This document shows, piece after piece, positions 1-14,709 of a stretch of DNA of 35,165 bases. The stretch spans positions 1 to 35,165 of the forward strand of contig CAMWXO010000002.1 in assembly GCA_947178245.1 (NCBI GenBank), in the 5' to 3' direction. Positions within the stretch are counted from its first letter, which is position 1. Each line of letters starts with the position of its first letter. This stretch comes from an uncultured Porphyromonadaceae bacterium. GTDB taxonomy: Bacteria; Bacteroidota; Bacteroidia; Bacteroidales; Muribaculaceae. A model generated the notes under the pieces. The model had not been told where the DNA came from. It ran no database searches and saw nothing but the letters and a program-made list of their open reading frames with translations. The translations under genes and the position numbers were made by a program.

Positions 1-3
1 ACC

Positions 4-987
4 ATGATTAACCCTGAAAAAAGATACCTTTTCCCTGCCGACTATATGGCAGACCCCAGTGTGCACGTATTCAACGGCAAGATCTACATTTATCCCTCTC
101 ACGACTGGGAGTGTGAGAATGTGGAAAACGACAACGGCGACCAGTATGTGATGAAAGACATGCACGTGCTTTCGATCGACGGCGACCCGATGACGGGCAA
201 GGTGACCGACCACGGAAAAGCACTCGACATAGCCGACATACCCTGGGCCGGACGTCAGCTCTGGGATTGCGACGTGGCCGAGAAAGATGGGAAATACTAC
301 CTCTATTTCCCTCTGAAAGACAAGAACGACATCTTCCGCGTGGGTGTGGCCGTAGGCGATCGTCCGGAAGGGCCGTTCATACCTCAGCCGGATCCCATCC
401 GAGGCAGTTACTCCATCGATATGTGTGTGCTGAAGGATGGCGAGGACTATTACATGTATTTCGGCGGCCTATGGGGCGGACAGCTTCAGCGCTATAAGGA
501 CAACAAGGCGCTCGAGGTGCCATATCTTCCCGAAGGAGATGCCGACTCCCTGCCGAGCCGTTGCGTGCGTCTGAGCAAAGACATGCTGCAGTTTGCCGAG
601 GAGCCCCGTCCCGTGCAGGTTGTAGATGAGGAAGGCAAGCCCCTGAAGGCAAATGATCCCCACCGCTTCTTCGAAGCTTCCTGGGTGCATAAGATGGGCG
701 ACAAGTACATCTTCTCTTACTCCACCGGCGACAGCCATCTGCTCTGCTATGCTGTGGGCGACAATCCGTATGGCCCCTTCACCTATCAGGGCGAGATCCT
801 GACCCCCGTAGTGGGTTGGACCACTCACCACAGCATCATTGAATACGATGGCAAGTGGTATCTCTTCCATCATGACAGTGTTCCCTCGGGAGGCAAGTCA
901 TGGCTCCGTAGCCTAAAGGTGTGTGAGCTCACATTCGACGAAAACGGCAAGATCCGCACCATCGACGGCGGCGGATCAGCCGAGTAA
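4..987 (+). CDS. Glycoside hydrolase family 43-like protein (beta-xylosidase / alpha-L-arabinofuranosidase type), apparently without signal peptide
   Basis: Five-bladed propeller-like GH43 motifs: MADPSVHVFNGKIYIYPSHDW (base Asp), SIDMCVLKDGEDYYMYFGG (middle Asp), RFFEASWVHKMGDKYIFSYS (acid Glu). The start lies 3 nt from the window edge and the frame is open to the edge, so the N-terminus could be longer. Confidence 0.85.
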   Translation: MINPEKRYLFPADYMADPSVHVFNGKIYIYPSHDWECENVENDNGDQYVMKDMHVLSIDGDPMTGKVTDHGKALDIADIPWAGRQLWDCDVAEKDGKYYLYFPLKDKNDIFRVGVAVGDRPEGPFIPQPDPIRGSYSIDMCVLKDGEDYYMYFGGLWGGQLQRYKDNKALEVPYLPEGDADSLPSRCVRLSKDMLQFAEEPRPVQVVDEEGKPLKANDPHRFFEASWVHKMGDKYIFSYSTGDSHLLCYAVGDNPYGPFTYQGEILTPVVGWTTHHSIIEYDGKWYLFHHDSVPSGGKSWLRSLKVCELTFDENGKIRTIDGGGSAE

Positions 988-1004
988 GTAAGTTTGACCG
1001 ACAG

Positions 1005-1032
1005 ACAGGGGCAAGGCTTGCCTTGCCCCTGT
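1005..1032. terminator. Intergenic perfect hairpin (13-bp stem, 2-nt centre), terminator- or processing-site-like
   Basis: ACAGGGGCAAGGC-TT-GCCTTGCCCCTGT between the GH43 and GH31 genes. No strong T-tract follows, so terminator function is uncertain. Confidence 0.55.
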
Positions 1033-1062
1033 GATTTAACATAAACAAACATCTTTTCCATA

Positions 1063-3477
1063 ATGAGACATCTATTTCTTGCGCTGCTCTCCATAATCAG
1101 CGTCTGTGCTTCAGCCGGCACTCCGTTCATTGATTTTATAACTCCTACCATAGTCAGGGTGAGATGGAATCCTGAAGGTGTGAAAACCGATAATGCCACC
1201 GGCGTGTGCAGAACTTCTTACACTCCGGTAGATGTGAAGACCGAGCGGCGCGGCGGTGTGACATGCATACAGTCTGATTCGCTGAAAGTAGAGGTCTCGG
1301 ATAAGGGAAAGATAGATTTTTTTGAAAAGTCGGGCGATCGGTTTGTCCGTGTTCTGAGCACAGCCGATCAGGCGATAGCGGTGCGTGCGTTCGATTGCGA
1401 CACGGTGGTGCGCGAGCGTGTGGTCTATGACGACGCCTCGGCGAGAATGGAAGATACGGCCAATGGCAAAGTCACGGTCAAGGATGTGATAAGCCGCGAC
1501 ACTATCGGCATAAGCCGCAGATTCCGTATGTCATTCATCAACGAGGGGGAAGCCCTCTACGGCCTGGGTTCCCAGATGGAAGACTATATGAATCTGATGG
1601 GAAAGAACCTGTATCTCACCCAGCACAATCTGAAGATCATGGTGCCGATGCTTGTCTCCACCAAGGGCTACGGCCTTCTCTTTGATGCCGGTTGCTCCAT
1701 GAAGTTTGAGAGCGATCCCCTGCTTAGGTCAGGTAACGCTCCCTACGCGCAGATGACCACCATAGAGTTCGAGGCGGCCAATACTGTAGACTATTACTTC
1801 ATTATGGGCTCAGAGATGGAGCAGGTGATTGAGGGCTACCGCTATCTCACGGGCAATGTCTCGATGATGCCCCGCTATCTGTTTGGCTACACACAGTCAA
1901 AAGAGAGATATGTCTCGAGCGATGATATAGTGAACACTGTCAAGGAATACCGCCGTCGCCATGTGCCTCTCGACATGATTGTGCAGGACTGGAACTATTG
2001 GCCTCAGGGGTGGGGCTACATGAAGATGAACCGTCAGTATTATCCCGATCCGAAAGCACTGGCCGACTCGGTGCATGCCCTCGACGCCAAGCTGATGGTG
2101 AGCATCTGGGCCAATCCCCAGTATTGTCCGGAGGAAGAAGATTTCAGAAGCAAAGGTCTCATGCTCGAGCATTCGGTGTATGATGCCTTTAATCCGGATG
2201 CCAGAGACCTCTACTGGCAGTATGCCGACAACGAATTTTTCAGCAACGGTTTCGATGCCTGGTGGTGTGACAGCAGCGAGCCTCTCGACGGCGACTGGAA
2301 CCAGATTCCGGAGCCTGTGAACGGCAAGCCTTACGGCTGGGACGACCATGAACGCCGCTGGCACCTCAACGATGCAGTCCTCTCGGAGGCTTTGGGGGCG
2401 GAACGCGCATGTCTCTACTCTTTGAATCATGCCAAGGGCATTTATGACCATCAGCGTGCCGCCACCGATAGGAAGCGTGTGGTGAATCTGACACGCTCAT
2501 CATTTGCCGGACAGCAGAAATACGGCACTATCGTCTGGAACGGCGACACCCATGCTTCGTGGAACTCCTTCAAGCAGCAGATTCCGTCAGGACTCAACTA
2601 TTTTGCCACGGGCAACCCTTACTGGACTGTAGACGTCGGGTCGTTCTTCACTAAAAACGGTGGACGTTGGTTCTGGAAAGGAGAGTTCCCCGAAGGGGTG
2701 AAGGATGATGCCTATAAGGAGTATTACACGCGTATGTTCCAGTGGGGCACGTTCCTCCCGGTGCTGCGCAGCCATGGCACAGACACACCCCGCGAGATAT
2801 GGCAGTTCGGAGAGGAGGGCTCGCCCTATTACGACGCCATCCTCAAGATGATAAAGTTGCGCTATAGCCTTCTGCCCTATATCTACAGTATGGCCGACCG
2901 GCAGACGAGAAGCGGCTTCTCGATGGCACGTCCGTTGGCTTTCGATTTCCCGAAAGACGTGAAGGTGCACGACATAAAGGATCAGTATATGTTCGGCGAT
3001 ATCATGGTGTGTCCTGTCACCGATCCCGGAGTTGAGTCGAGAGAAGTATATCTGCCCGCGGGTTCTGAGTGGATTGATTTTTGGACCGGCAAGCGCTTTG
3101 CCGGAGGTGAGGTCATCACAGCCGACGCGCCGCTCAGCAGTCTGCCGCTCTTCGTGAAAGGCGGAAGCATAATACTTACGACGGAACCCGTAGAGCATTC
3201 CGGGGCTTCGGTAGGACAGCCCGTGAATATCGACATATATCCCGGCCGCGACGCGACTTTCACCCTCTATGATGATGCCGGCGACACGTATGACTTCGAG
3301 AAAGGGGAGTACACGCGCATCAATCTCGACTGGAATGATGCAAAAGGAGTGCTGACCATCTCCGAGGCTGAAGGCACATATCCTGAGAATCTTCCCGTCA
3401 GGAATCTTGTAGTGCGCAAGGATGGCAAGACAAAAAAAGTGAATTATAAGGGAAAGAAGACCGTAGTGAAGATATAA
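1063..3477 (+). CDS. Glycoside hydrolase family 31 (alpha-xylosidase/alpha-glucosidase type), secreted
   Basis: Signal peptide MRHLFLALLSIISVCASAG; GH31 nucleophile motif FDAWWCDSSEP; acid/base region VWNGDTHASW; MKMIKLRYSLLPYIYS-like region. Confidence 0.9.
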   Translation: MRHLFLALLSIISVCASAGTPFIDFITPTIVRVRWNPEGVKTDNATGVCRTSYTPVDVKTERRGGVTCIQSDSLKVEVSDKGKIDFFEKSGDRFVRVLSTADQAIAVRAFDCDTVVRERVVYDDASARMEDTANGKVTVKDVISRDTIGISRRFRMSFINEGEALYGLGSQMEDYMNLMGKNLYLTQHNLKIMVPMLVSTKGYGLLFDAGCSMKFESDPLLRSGNAPYAQMTTIEFEAANTVDYYFIMGSEMEQVIEGYRYLTGNVSMMPRYLFGYTQSKERYVSSDDIVNTVKEYRRRHVPLDMIVQDWNYWPQGWGYMKMNRQYYPDPKALADSVHALDAKLMVSIWANPQYCPEEEDFRSKGLMLEHSVYDAFNPDARDLYWQYADNEFFSNGFDAWWCDSSEPLDGDWNQIPEPVNGKPYGWDDHERRWHLNDAVLSEALGAERACLYSLNHAKGIYDHQRAATDRKRVVNLTRSSFAGQQKYGTIVWNGDTHASWNSFKQQIPSGLNYFATGNPYWTVDVGSFFTKNGGRWFWKGEFPEGVKDDAYKEYYTRMFQWGTFLPVLRSHGTDTPREIWQFGEEGSPYYDAILKMIKLRYSLLPYIYSMADRQTRSGFSMARPLAFDFPKDVKVHDIKDQYMFGDIMVCPVTDPGVESREVYLPAGSEWIDFWTGKRFAGGEVITADAPLSSLPLFVKGGSIILTTEPVEHSGASVGQPVNIDIYPGRDATFTLYDDAGDTYDFEKGEYTRINLDWNDAKGVLTISEAEGTYPENLPVRNLVVRKDGKTKKVNYKGKKTVVKI

Positions 3478-3561
3478 CCTACGAATATTAAAATTTCGCG
3501 GGTAATTTCGACGTGCGGATATCGTTATCAAAATGAGCAAATACTTAAAAAATACAAAATA

Positions 3562-8024
<4,463 letters not shown>

Positions 8025-8051
8025 AAAATGTTTAAATATCAACATAATATC

Positions 8052-10448
8052 ATGAATCTTAAAACCATTCCCTCATGCCTGCTGGCTCTCGCCGCTGTCT
8101 TCACCGCGGCTGCCGATAAGGTAGACGTGAAATTCTTCACTCCGGAGATAGTCAGAATCATCAAATATCCCGATGCTCAGGCCAAGGAGCGCGAGTCGCT
8201 CGTAGTGACCGCGAAGCCTGAGAATGTAAAGGTGTCGGTAACGTCGAAAGGCACCGAGAACACCTACAAGACATCTGCGCTCACCGTGGTGGCCGATGAA
8301 AAGGACGGGAAAGTAAGTTTCTTCAAGCCTGACGGAACGTTGCTGCTCGCTGAAGGGAAACATGGCTTCACGCCTATCACAGAAGGCATCGACAAAGGCG
8401 CATTCAAGGTGATGCAGAGCTTCGCCCTCGAAGCCGACGAGCCGATCTATGGCGTGGGAATGCTTCAGAATGCAAAAATGTCGCAGCGCGGCGAGCACAG
8501 GCTGATGCAGCAGTCGAATCTCGAGGACTTCGCCCATTTCTTCCAGAGCATAAAGGGATATGGAATTTATTGGGACAACTATTCACCAACTACGCTTAAC
8601 GACAACGAGACGCTCGAACTTGAAAGTCAGGTGGGTGATCTTGTTGACTATTATTTCATGTATGGCGGAGATGCCGACGGTGTGATTGCCGATATCCGCT
8701 GGCTTACGGGCAGTGTTCCCATGCTGCCGCTGTGGACTTACGGCTTCCACCAGAGCCGCGAGCGCTACAAGACTCAGGATGAGCTGCTCGAGGTGGTGGA
8801 TAATTACCGCAAGCTCGGCATCCCCCTCGACGGCATCATTCAGGACTGGCAATATTGGGGAAGCAACTACACGTGGAACGCGATGGAATTCATCAGTCCC
8901 GATTTCAACCGCGCACAGGAGATGATCGACAGGGTTCATGACAATAACGCGCACATCAGCATTAGCATCTGGTCAAGTTTCGGCCCCCAGACAAAACAGT
9001 ATAAGGAACTGAAGGAGAAAGGTCTTCTCTTCGACTTCGAGACATGGCCCGAATCCGGACTCACCGAATGGCCTCCGCGCCGCGACTATCTCTCGGGAGT
9101 CCGCGTCTACGATTGCTACAGCGACACCGCGCGCGATATCTACTGGAATCATCTCAAACGTCTGCATTCCATGGGAATAGACGCATGGTGGATGGACTCG
9201 ACTGACCCGGACCACATGCAGTATAAGGACTCAGACCTCGACCAGCCCTCGGCGCTCGGCTCATATCGCTCTGTGCGCAATCTCTTCCCCTTCATGGCTG
9301 TAGGCGGAGTAGACACCCATCAGCGTGCCGAGGACAAAGTGAAACGTCCCTTTATCCTCACACGCTCCTATTTCACCGGCCAGCAGCGTTACGGCGCCAA
9401 CACATGGAGCGGCGACGTCGGCAGCAGCTGGCAGTCGCTCAGGGCTCAGGTGCCCCTCTGCCTCAACCATACCCTCACCGGAAATCCCAACGTGAACACC
9501 GATATAGGCGGCTTCTTCTCCGGTACGTACAACAGGAACTGGGATCCTACGTCCGGATCGAAGAATCCTCAGTTTCAGGAACTCTATACGCGCTGGATGC
9601 AGTTTGGCCTGTTCACTCCCATGATGCGTAGCCACGGAGCCGACACATATAGGGAGATCTATCACTTCGGAAAGGCCGGTGAACCGGTCTACGACGCTCT
9701 CGTAGATGCCATCAAGCTCCGTTACCGTCTGATGCCCTATATCTACAGCACGGCCAGAAAGGTCAGCACAGACGACGACAGCTTCATGCGAGCCCTCTTC
9801 ATGGACTTCAGGAATGATAAGAACACCTGGGACAATAACCGCGAGTTCATGTTCGGACGCAGCCTTCTCGTCTGTCCGGTGGTGGATCCTCTCTATACTG
9901 AGGAAAAAGCGGTGAAGACCAATGAGATGACCGGATGGGACAAGCAGGATGCCAATCTGAATTCAGGTGGCTGGCCGGTAGTAGACTGGACTCAGAACAA
10001 ACAGTATGAGGTATATCTGCCCGCCGGCGCCGACTGGTATGACTTTTGGACAAACAGGAAATTTGACGGAGGCCGGAAGGTGATGGCCGATGCACCGCTC
10101 GCTTACTCACCGCTCTTCGTCAAGGCCGGAAGCATACTCCCCCTCGCTGAGGATATGCAGTACACTTCGGAAAAGCCCTGGGACTATCTCACGCTCAATG
10201 TCTATCCCGGCAAGAATGCCGACTTCACGCTTTATGAGGATGAGGGTGACAATTTCAATTATCTCGACGGCAAATGTTCGGAAATCCCCATGAGATGGAA
10301 CGACAGCAAGCGCACCCTTACCATTGACGCGATAAAGGGAAGTTTCGACGGCATGCTGAAGAGCCGCATTTTCAATGTCGTCCTTCCCGACGGGCAGTCA
10401 AAAGAAGTGAAGTATGCCGGCAAGCGTATCTCAATATCTTTCAAGTGA
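8052..10448 (+). CDS. Glycoside hydrolase family 31, second paralogue, secreted
   Basis: Signal peptide MNLKTIPSCLLALAAVFTAAA (start placed at 8052); GH31 motifs GIDAWWMDSTDPDHM, WSGDVGSSWQSLRAQV, IKLRYRLMPYIYS. Confidence 0.9.
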   Translation: MNLKTIPSCLLALAAVFTAAADKVDVKFFTPEIVRIIKYPDAQAKERESLVVTAKPENVKVSVTSKGTENTYKTSALTVVADEKDGKVSFFKPDGTLLLAEGKHGFTPITEGIDKGAFKVMQSFALEADEPIYGVGMLQNAKMSQRGEHRLMQQSNLEDFAHFFQSIKGYGIYWDNYSPTTLNDNETLELESQVGDLVDYYFMYGGDADGVIADIRWLTGSVPMLPLWTYGFHQSRERYKTQDELLEVVDNYRKLGIPLDGIIQDWQYWGSNYTWNAMEFISPDFNRAQEMIDRVHDNNAHISISIWSSFGPQTKQYKELKEKGLLFDFETWPESGLTEWPPRRDYLSGVRVYDCYSDTARDIYWNHLKRLHSMGIDAWWMDSTDPDHMQYKDSDLDQPSALGSYRSVRNLFPFMAVGGVDTHQRAEDKVKRPFILTRSYFTGQQRYGANTWSGDVGSSWQSLRAQVPLCLNHTLTGNPNVNTDIGGFFSGTYNRNWDPTSGSKNPQFQELYTRWMQFGLFTPMMRSHGADTYREIYHFGKAGEPVYDALVDAIKLRYRLMPYIYSTARKVSTDDDSFMRALFMDFRNDKNTWDNNREFMFGRSLLVCPVVDPLYTEEKAVKTNEMTGWDKQDANLNSGGWPVVDWTQNKQYEVYLPAGADWYDFWTNRKFDGGRKVMADAPLAYSPLFVKAGSILPLAEDMQYTSEKPWDYLTLNVYPGKNADFTLYEDEGDNFNYLDGKCSEIPMRWNDSKRTLTIDAIKGSFDGMLKSRIFNVVLPDGQSKEVKYAGKRISISFK

Positions 10449-10452
10449 CAAT

Positions 10453-12204
10453 ATGAAGACCGGAAAAATATTACTCTCAGCATGTCTCACGTTGCCCTTT
10501 CTGCTGTCTGCGGCCGGGAAGCCGGGCACGTGTTTCCTGACATCGGTCAATGATCAGGATCTGACTTTCTGCTATACCGATGGGAATGACCTGTCGCTCC
10601 CGTTGATGACTATCGATTGCGGCACTGTGAAGAAAGTAGGTGATCTTTCAGTAGTCAAGTCTGACTATGAGATGAAGACCGGAAAGCGCAGGCATTGTTC
10701 CTATCAATATCAGGAGCAGAAATATCTGCTTTCAGATGCCGACACTCTCACTGTCAGGGTATATGGCGATGGTATCGCTTGGAAGAAGAAAGGCTCCTCG
10801 CGGATTGAATTCGTCGCGCCGGTGCATACCTGGCTGCAGAACTGGACTGACTGCTACGAAAACTTTTTTCCGAAAGATCAGATACTGACGGAAGGAAAAC
10901 GCATCGGCTACCCCGCTCTCGTTGAATATAAGGATGGCGTTTTCGGACTCCTGACAGAATCCGGCATCACGGCCGACGAGGCCGGTACGAGCATGTATGC
11001 GCTTGGCGGCAATGGTTTTGAACTGAAACCTGACGGCGAGGAAGACGGCGGCTGGCAGACATTCATTGTCGGCACTCTCGCTGATATTGTGGAGTCCACA
11101 CTCGTCACGGATATAGCTTCTCCCTGCAAGCTTGAAGATACATCATGGATTGAGCCGGGTGTGGCTTCATGGGTTTACTGGGCATACAACCACGGATCTG
11201 ACGACTATAATATAATAAAGAAATACGTCGATCTTGCCTACGAGCTGAAACTTCCATACGTGCTTATAGACGCGGAGTGGGATAGAATGAAAGACGGCAA
11301 GACAGTTGAAGATGCCGTGGAATATGCCATATTAAGGGATATCAAGCCGATGATATGGTACAATTCTTCGATCGGTTGGGTCGATGGTGCCCCCACGCCC
11401 AAATACAGACTAAATACTCCGGAAGATCTTGAGAAGGAATTTGCCTGGTGTGAGGAGATTGGTGTCAAGGGTGTAAAGATTGATTTCTTTTCGGGTGACA
11501 CAAACCGCAACTGGAAGTTTATGGAAGAACTTCTCGAAGCCGGCGCGCGTCATCACCTGCTTGTCAACTTCCATGGTTCTCCTCTTCCAAGAGGTTGGCA
11601 ACGCACTTATCCCAATTTCATCACTACAGAATCAGTTTATGGTGCTGAATGGTACAACAATGTTCCTACATTTACTGATAAGGCAGCTGCCCATAATGCA
11701 ACATTGCCTTTCACACGCAACGTGATTGGCTCGATGGACTACACTCCCTGCGCCTTCACCGATTCGCAGCATCCCCACATCACCACACATGCCCACGAAC
11801 TGGCGCTGACTGCTCTTTTTGAATCAGGCATCCAGCACCTTGCTGACCGCCCCGAAAGCTTCCTCGAGCAACCTCAAGACGTAAAGGATTATCTGACGAA
11901 TCTTCCTACGGCATGGGATGATACCATCCTCCTTGGCGGCTATCCCGGCGAGTATGCGGTTATGGCAAGAAAGAAGGATGGCAAGTGGTGGATAGCGGCC
12001 ATCAACGGTACCGATTCCCGGAGCGATCTTATAGATTTGGATTATTCACGTCTGGGACTCGAGGGTGGCTGTAAAGTAAAGATTTTTGAAGATGCTGAGC
12101 CGGGCAGTCAGGATAAATGGAAAATCTCCAACTCAAGCACTCTTCCCGCCTCATTCAGTCTGCTTCCGCGTGGCGGACTGGTGATGGTGGTTACTCCTGA
12201 ATAA
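10453..12204 (+). CDS. Glycoside hydrolase family 97 (alpha-glucosidase/alpha-galactosidase family), secreted
   Basis: Start placed at 10453 (MKTGKILLSACLTLPFLLSAAG). GH97 core: VLIDAEWD, GVKGVKIDFFSGDTN, LLVNFHGSPLPRGWQRTYPNFITTESVYGAEW. Confidence 0.9.
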   Translation: MKTGKILLSACLTLPFLLSAAGKPGTCFLTSVNDQDLTFCYTDGNDLSLPLMTIDCGTVKKVGDLSVVKSDYEMKTGKRRHCSYQYQEQKYLLSDADTLTVRVYGDGIAWKKKGSSRIEFVAPVHTWLQNWTDCYENFFPKDQILTEGKRIGYPALVEYKDGVFGLLTESGITADEAGTSMYALGGNGFELKPDGEEDGGWQTFIVGTLADIVESTLVTDIASPCKLEDTSWIEPGVASWVYWAYNHGSDDYNIIKKYVDLAYELKLPYVLIDAEWDRMKDGKTVEDAVEYAILRDIKPMIWYNSSIGWVDGAPTPKYRLNTPEDLEKEFAWCEEIGVKGVKIDFFSGDTNRNWKFMEELLEAGARHHLLVNFHGSPLPRGWQRTYPNFITTESVYGAEWYNNVPTFTDKAAAHNATLPFTRNVIGSMDYTPCAFTDSQHPHITTHAHELALTALFESGIQHLADRPESFLEQPQDVKDYLTNLPTAWDDTILLGGYPGEYAVMARKKDGKWWIAAINGTDSRSDLIDLDYSRLGLEGGCKVKIFEDAEPGSQDKWKISNSSTLPASFSLLPRGGLVMVVTPE

Positions 12205-12210
12205 ATATTT

Positions 12211-14670
12211 ATGATCATGAAACTGAAATCAATATTATTGTCGGTGGCGGCATTCCTGATGCCTGCTATTGCTTCTGCAGCCGACGATCTGACTTTATGG
12301 TATTCCACTCCCGCCGAGCAGTGGGTAGAGGCCCTTCCCGTGGGCAATTCACGAATGGGTGCGATGATTTTCGGCGGAATCGGGCGTGAGCGTGTCCAGC
12401 TCAACGACGAGACTTTCTGGGCCGGCAGTCCTCACAACAACAACAATCCCGAAGGAATCAAGCATCTTGATGAGATAAGAAGGCTTATTTTCGAGGGAAA
12501 GGAGAAAGAGGCTGAGTCGCTTATCGACAAGTATTATATGACGCCTCACCACGGAATGTGTTATCTCACACTCGGTTCGCTCTACATCAATTACAGTCAT
12601 CAGGGAGATGTGGAAGATTATAAGAGGTCGCTCGATATCTCGAATGCGGTCTCAGAGGTTAGCTATAAGGCCGGCGACGTGACATTCAGAAGGCAGACGA
12701 TAGCCTCCCTCCCCGACGGCGTGATCATGATAAGCCTGACGGCCGATAAGGCCAAAGCCCTTGATATCTCGCTTGAGTATGATGCTCCCGAAGGGGGAGT
12801 GGTGAAGATGTCGGGCAAGGGTATGGACGTCACGGTGCCCGGACGCGAGCATGAGGGTATTCCCGCCGGACTTACGGCCAAATGCGGAATCCGTGTGAAG
12901 AGCAACGGAAAGGTCTTCGCTAAGGAAGGCATGCTTAATGTGGAGGATGCCGATTACGCGGAGATCTATATTGCGTCCGCCACCAATTATGTCAACTATA
13001 AGGATATAAGCGGTAATCCGGAGAAAATTGTCGCGTCTCTGCTCAAAAACGCTATGAAGAATGATTTCGCTTCTTCGCTTGCGAGTCATACCGCTGCCTA
13101 TAAGGAGCAATTCGACAGGGTGTCGCTCTCTCTCCCTGCAGCCGACGGCGCTTCAGATAAGGAGACCCATCTGCGTGTGGCTGATTTCAAAAATAACTAC
13201 GACCCGTCGCTGCTCGCTCTCCTTTTCCAGTATGGACGCTATCTGCTCATTTCCTCATCTCAGCCCGGAGGCCAGCCTGCCAATCTGCAGGGAGTCTGGA
13301 ATGAATCGAACTATGCCCCCTGGGACAGCAAATACACCATCAACATCAATGCCGAGATGAACTACTGGCCTGCCGAGGTGACGAATCTCGCGGAGTGCCA
13401 TGAGCCTCTTTTCGATATGATTGAGGATCTGAGCCATACGGGTGCGGAGACTGCCAGGACGCTTTACGGAGCCGACGGATGGGTGGCACATCACAATACC
13501 GACGCATGGAGAGTATGCGGCCCAGTGGATATGGCCCGCTATGGGATGTGGCCCAACGGCGGCGCGTGGCTCGCCACTCATCTTTTCGACCATTATCTCT
13601 TTACCGGCGACAAGGATTTCCTGCGCAAATATTATCCGGTGATAAAGGGTACGGCCGATTTCTATCTTTCGGCAATGGTGGAGGATCCCGAGACGGGATG
13701 TCTCGTCACTTCTCCCTCCATGTCGCCCGAACACGGATACGGCAGCAGCTGGATCACCGCCGGCTGCACCATGGACAACCAGATTGCCTACGATGCGCTC
13801 AACAATACATTGATTTGCGCCGGAATACTCGGGGAAGATCCCGCATATATCACGCGGCTGCAGGAAGCCATCTCAAGACTGCGTCCGATGAAAGTGGGCC
13901 GTTACGGCCAGCTGCAGGAGTGGACTGTGGATGCGGATGACCCGCGCGACGACCATCGCCATGTGTCGCACCTCTACGGCCTCTATCCCTCACGTCAGAT
14001 TACGCCCAACTCCACGCCTGCGGCTTTCGCCGGAGCGAAAAACTCGCTGACTCAGCGCGGAGATATGGCTACGGGATGGAGCATCGGCTGGAAAATCAAT
14101 CTGTGGGCTCGCCTGCTCGACGGCAACCATGCCGACCGCATCATCAGGAATTTCGTGACATTGCTACCCGCTTCTCGTCCGATCGATTATTCAGGCGGCG
14201 GTGAGGGGCGACTCTATCCGAATCTGTTTGATGCGCATCCTCCGTTTCAGATCGACGGCAATTTCGGATTCACTGCCGGCGTAGCCGAGATGCTGCTCCA
14301 GAGTCATGACGGAGCGGTGCATCTGCTGCCCGCGCTCCCCGAGGCCTGGACGGAAGGCGAGGTGAAAGGTCTGAAGGCGAGAGGCAATTTCACTGTGGAT
14401 ATGGACTGGAGCCATGGGCAGCTCGCCAATGCTACGGTGCGCTCCAACATAGGCGGCAACCTGCGTCTGCGCTCATACGTCCCGCTTGAAGGCGAAGGTC
14501 TTGTGGCTGCCGGAGGTGATGTGGATAATCCGCTTCTGACGCCTCTCTCGCTTGAAGATGCCATAGTGAGCGATGAGACCATGAAGCAGTATCCTATGCT
14601 TCTGAAGGTGTATGAATATGATCTGAAGACTGAGCCGGGAGGCAGCTACAAGCTGACCCGCTCACGATAG
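12211..14670 (+). CDS. Glycoside hydrolase family 95 (alpha-L-fucosidase/alpha-L-galactosidase family), secreted
   Basis: [96 protein letters not shown]-terminal signal peptide. Confidence 0.93.
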   Translation: MIMKLKSILLSVAAFLMPAIASAADDLTLWYSTPAEQWVEALPVGNSRMGAMIFGGIGRERVQLNDETFWAGSPHNNNNPEGIKHLDEIRRLIFEGKEKEAESLIDKYYMTPHHGMCYLTLGSLYINYSHQGDVEDYKRSLDISNAVSEVSYKAGDVTFRRQTIASLPDGVIMISLTADKAKALDISLEYDAPEGGVVKMSGKGMDVTVPGREHEGIPAGLTAKCGIRVKSNGKVFAKEGMLNVEDADYAEIYIASATNYVNYKDISGNPEKIVASLLKNAMKNDFASSLASHTAAYKEQFDRVSLSLPAADGASDKETHLRVADFKNNYDPSLLALLFQYGRYLLISSSQPGGQPANLQGVWNESNYAPWDSKYTININAEMNYWPAEVTNLAECHEPLFDMIEDLSHTGAETARTLYGADGWVAHHNTDAWRVCGPVDMARYGMWPNGGAWLATHLFDHYLFTGDKDFLRKYYPVIKGTADFYLSAMVEDPETGCLVTSPSMSPEHGYGSSWITAGCTMDNQIAYDALNNTLICAGILGEDPAYITRLQEAISRLRPMKVGRYGQLQEWTVDADDPRDDHRHVSHLYGLYPSRQITPNSTPAAFAGAKNSLTQRGDMATGWSIGWKINLWARLLDGNHADRIIRNFVTLLPASRPIDYSGGGEGRLYPNLFDAHPPFQIDGNFGFTAGVAEMLLQSHDGAVHLLPALPEAWTEGEVKGLKARGNFTVDMDWSHGQLANATVRSNIGGNLRLRSYVPLEGEGLVAAGGDVDNPLLTPLSLEDAIVSDETMKQYPMLLKVYEYDLKTEPGGSYKLTRSR

Positions 14671-14675
14671 GAATA

Positions 14676-14703
14676 CAGGCCCCGATTCATGAGTCGGGGC
14701 CTG
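14676..14703. terminator. Bidirectional intrinsic terminator between convergent genes
   Basis: CAGGCCCCGA-TTCATGAG-TCGGGGCCTG, perfect 10-bp stem between the GH95 stop (+) and the barrel protein stop (-). Confidence 0.8.
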
Positions 14704-14709
14704 TTTCTG

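Noticed and set aside
469-873. Antisense ORFs within the GH43 gene (also 1897-2451, 3709-4428, 5643-6062, 7248-7697, 8073-8537, 12652-13110, 13255-13734, 20404-21024)
   Set aside because: All lie opposite strongly supported conserved genes, have low-complexity or atypical composition and no family motifs.
2587-3540. 317-aa minus-strand ORF antisense to GH31
   Set aside because: Shadow ORF in GC-rich coding sequence. The translation lacks recognisable motifs and the plus-strand GH31 frame is clearly the real one.
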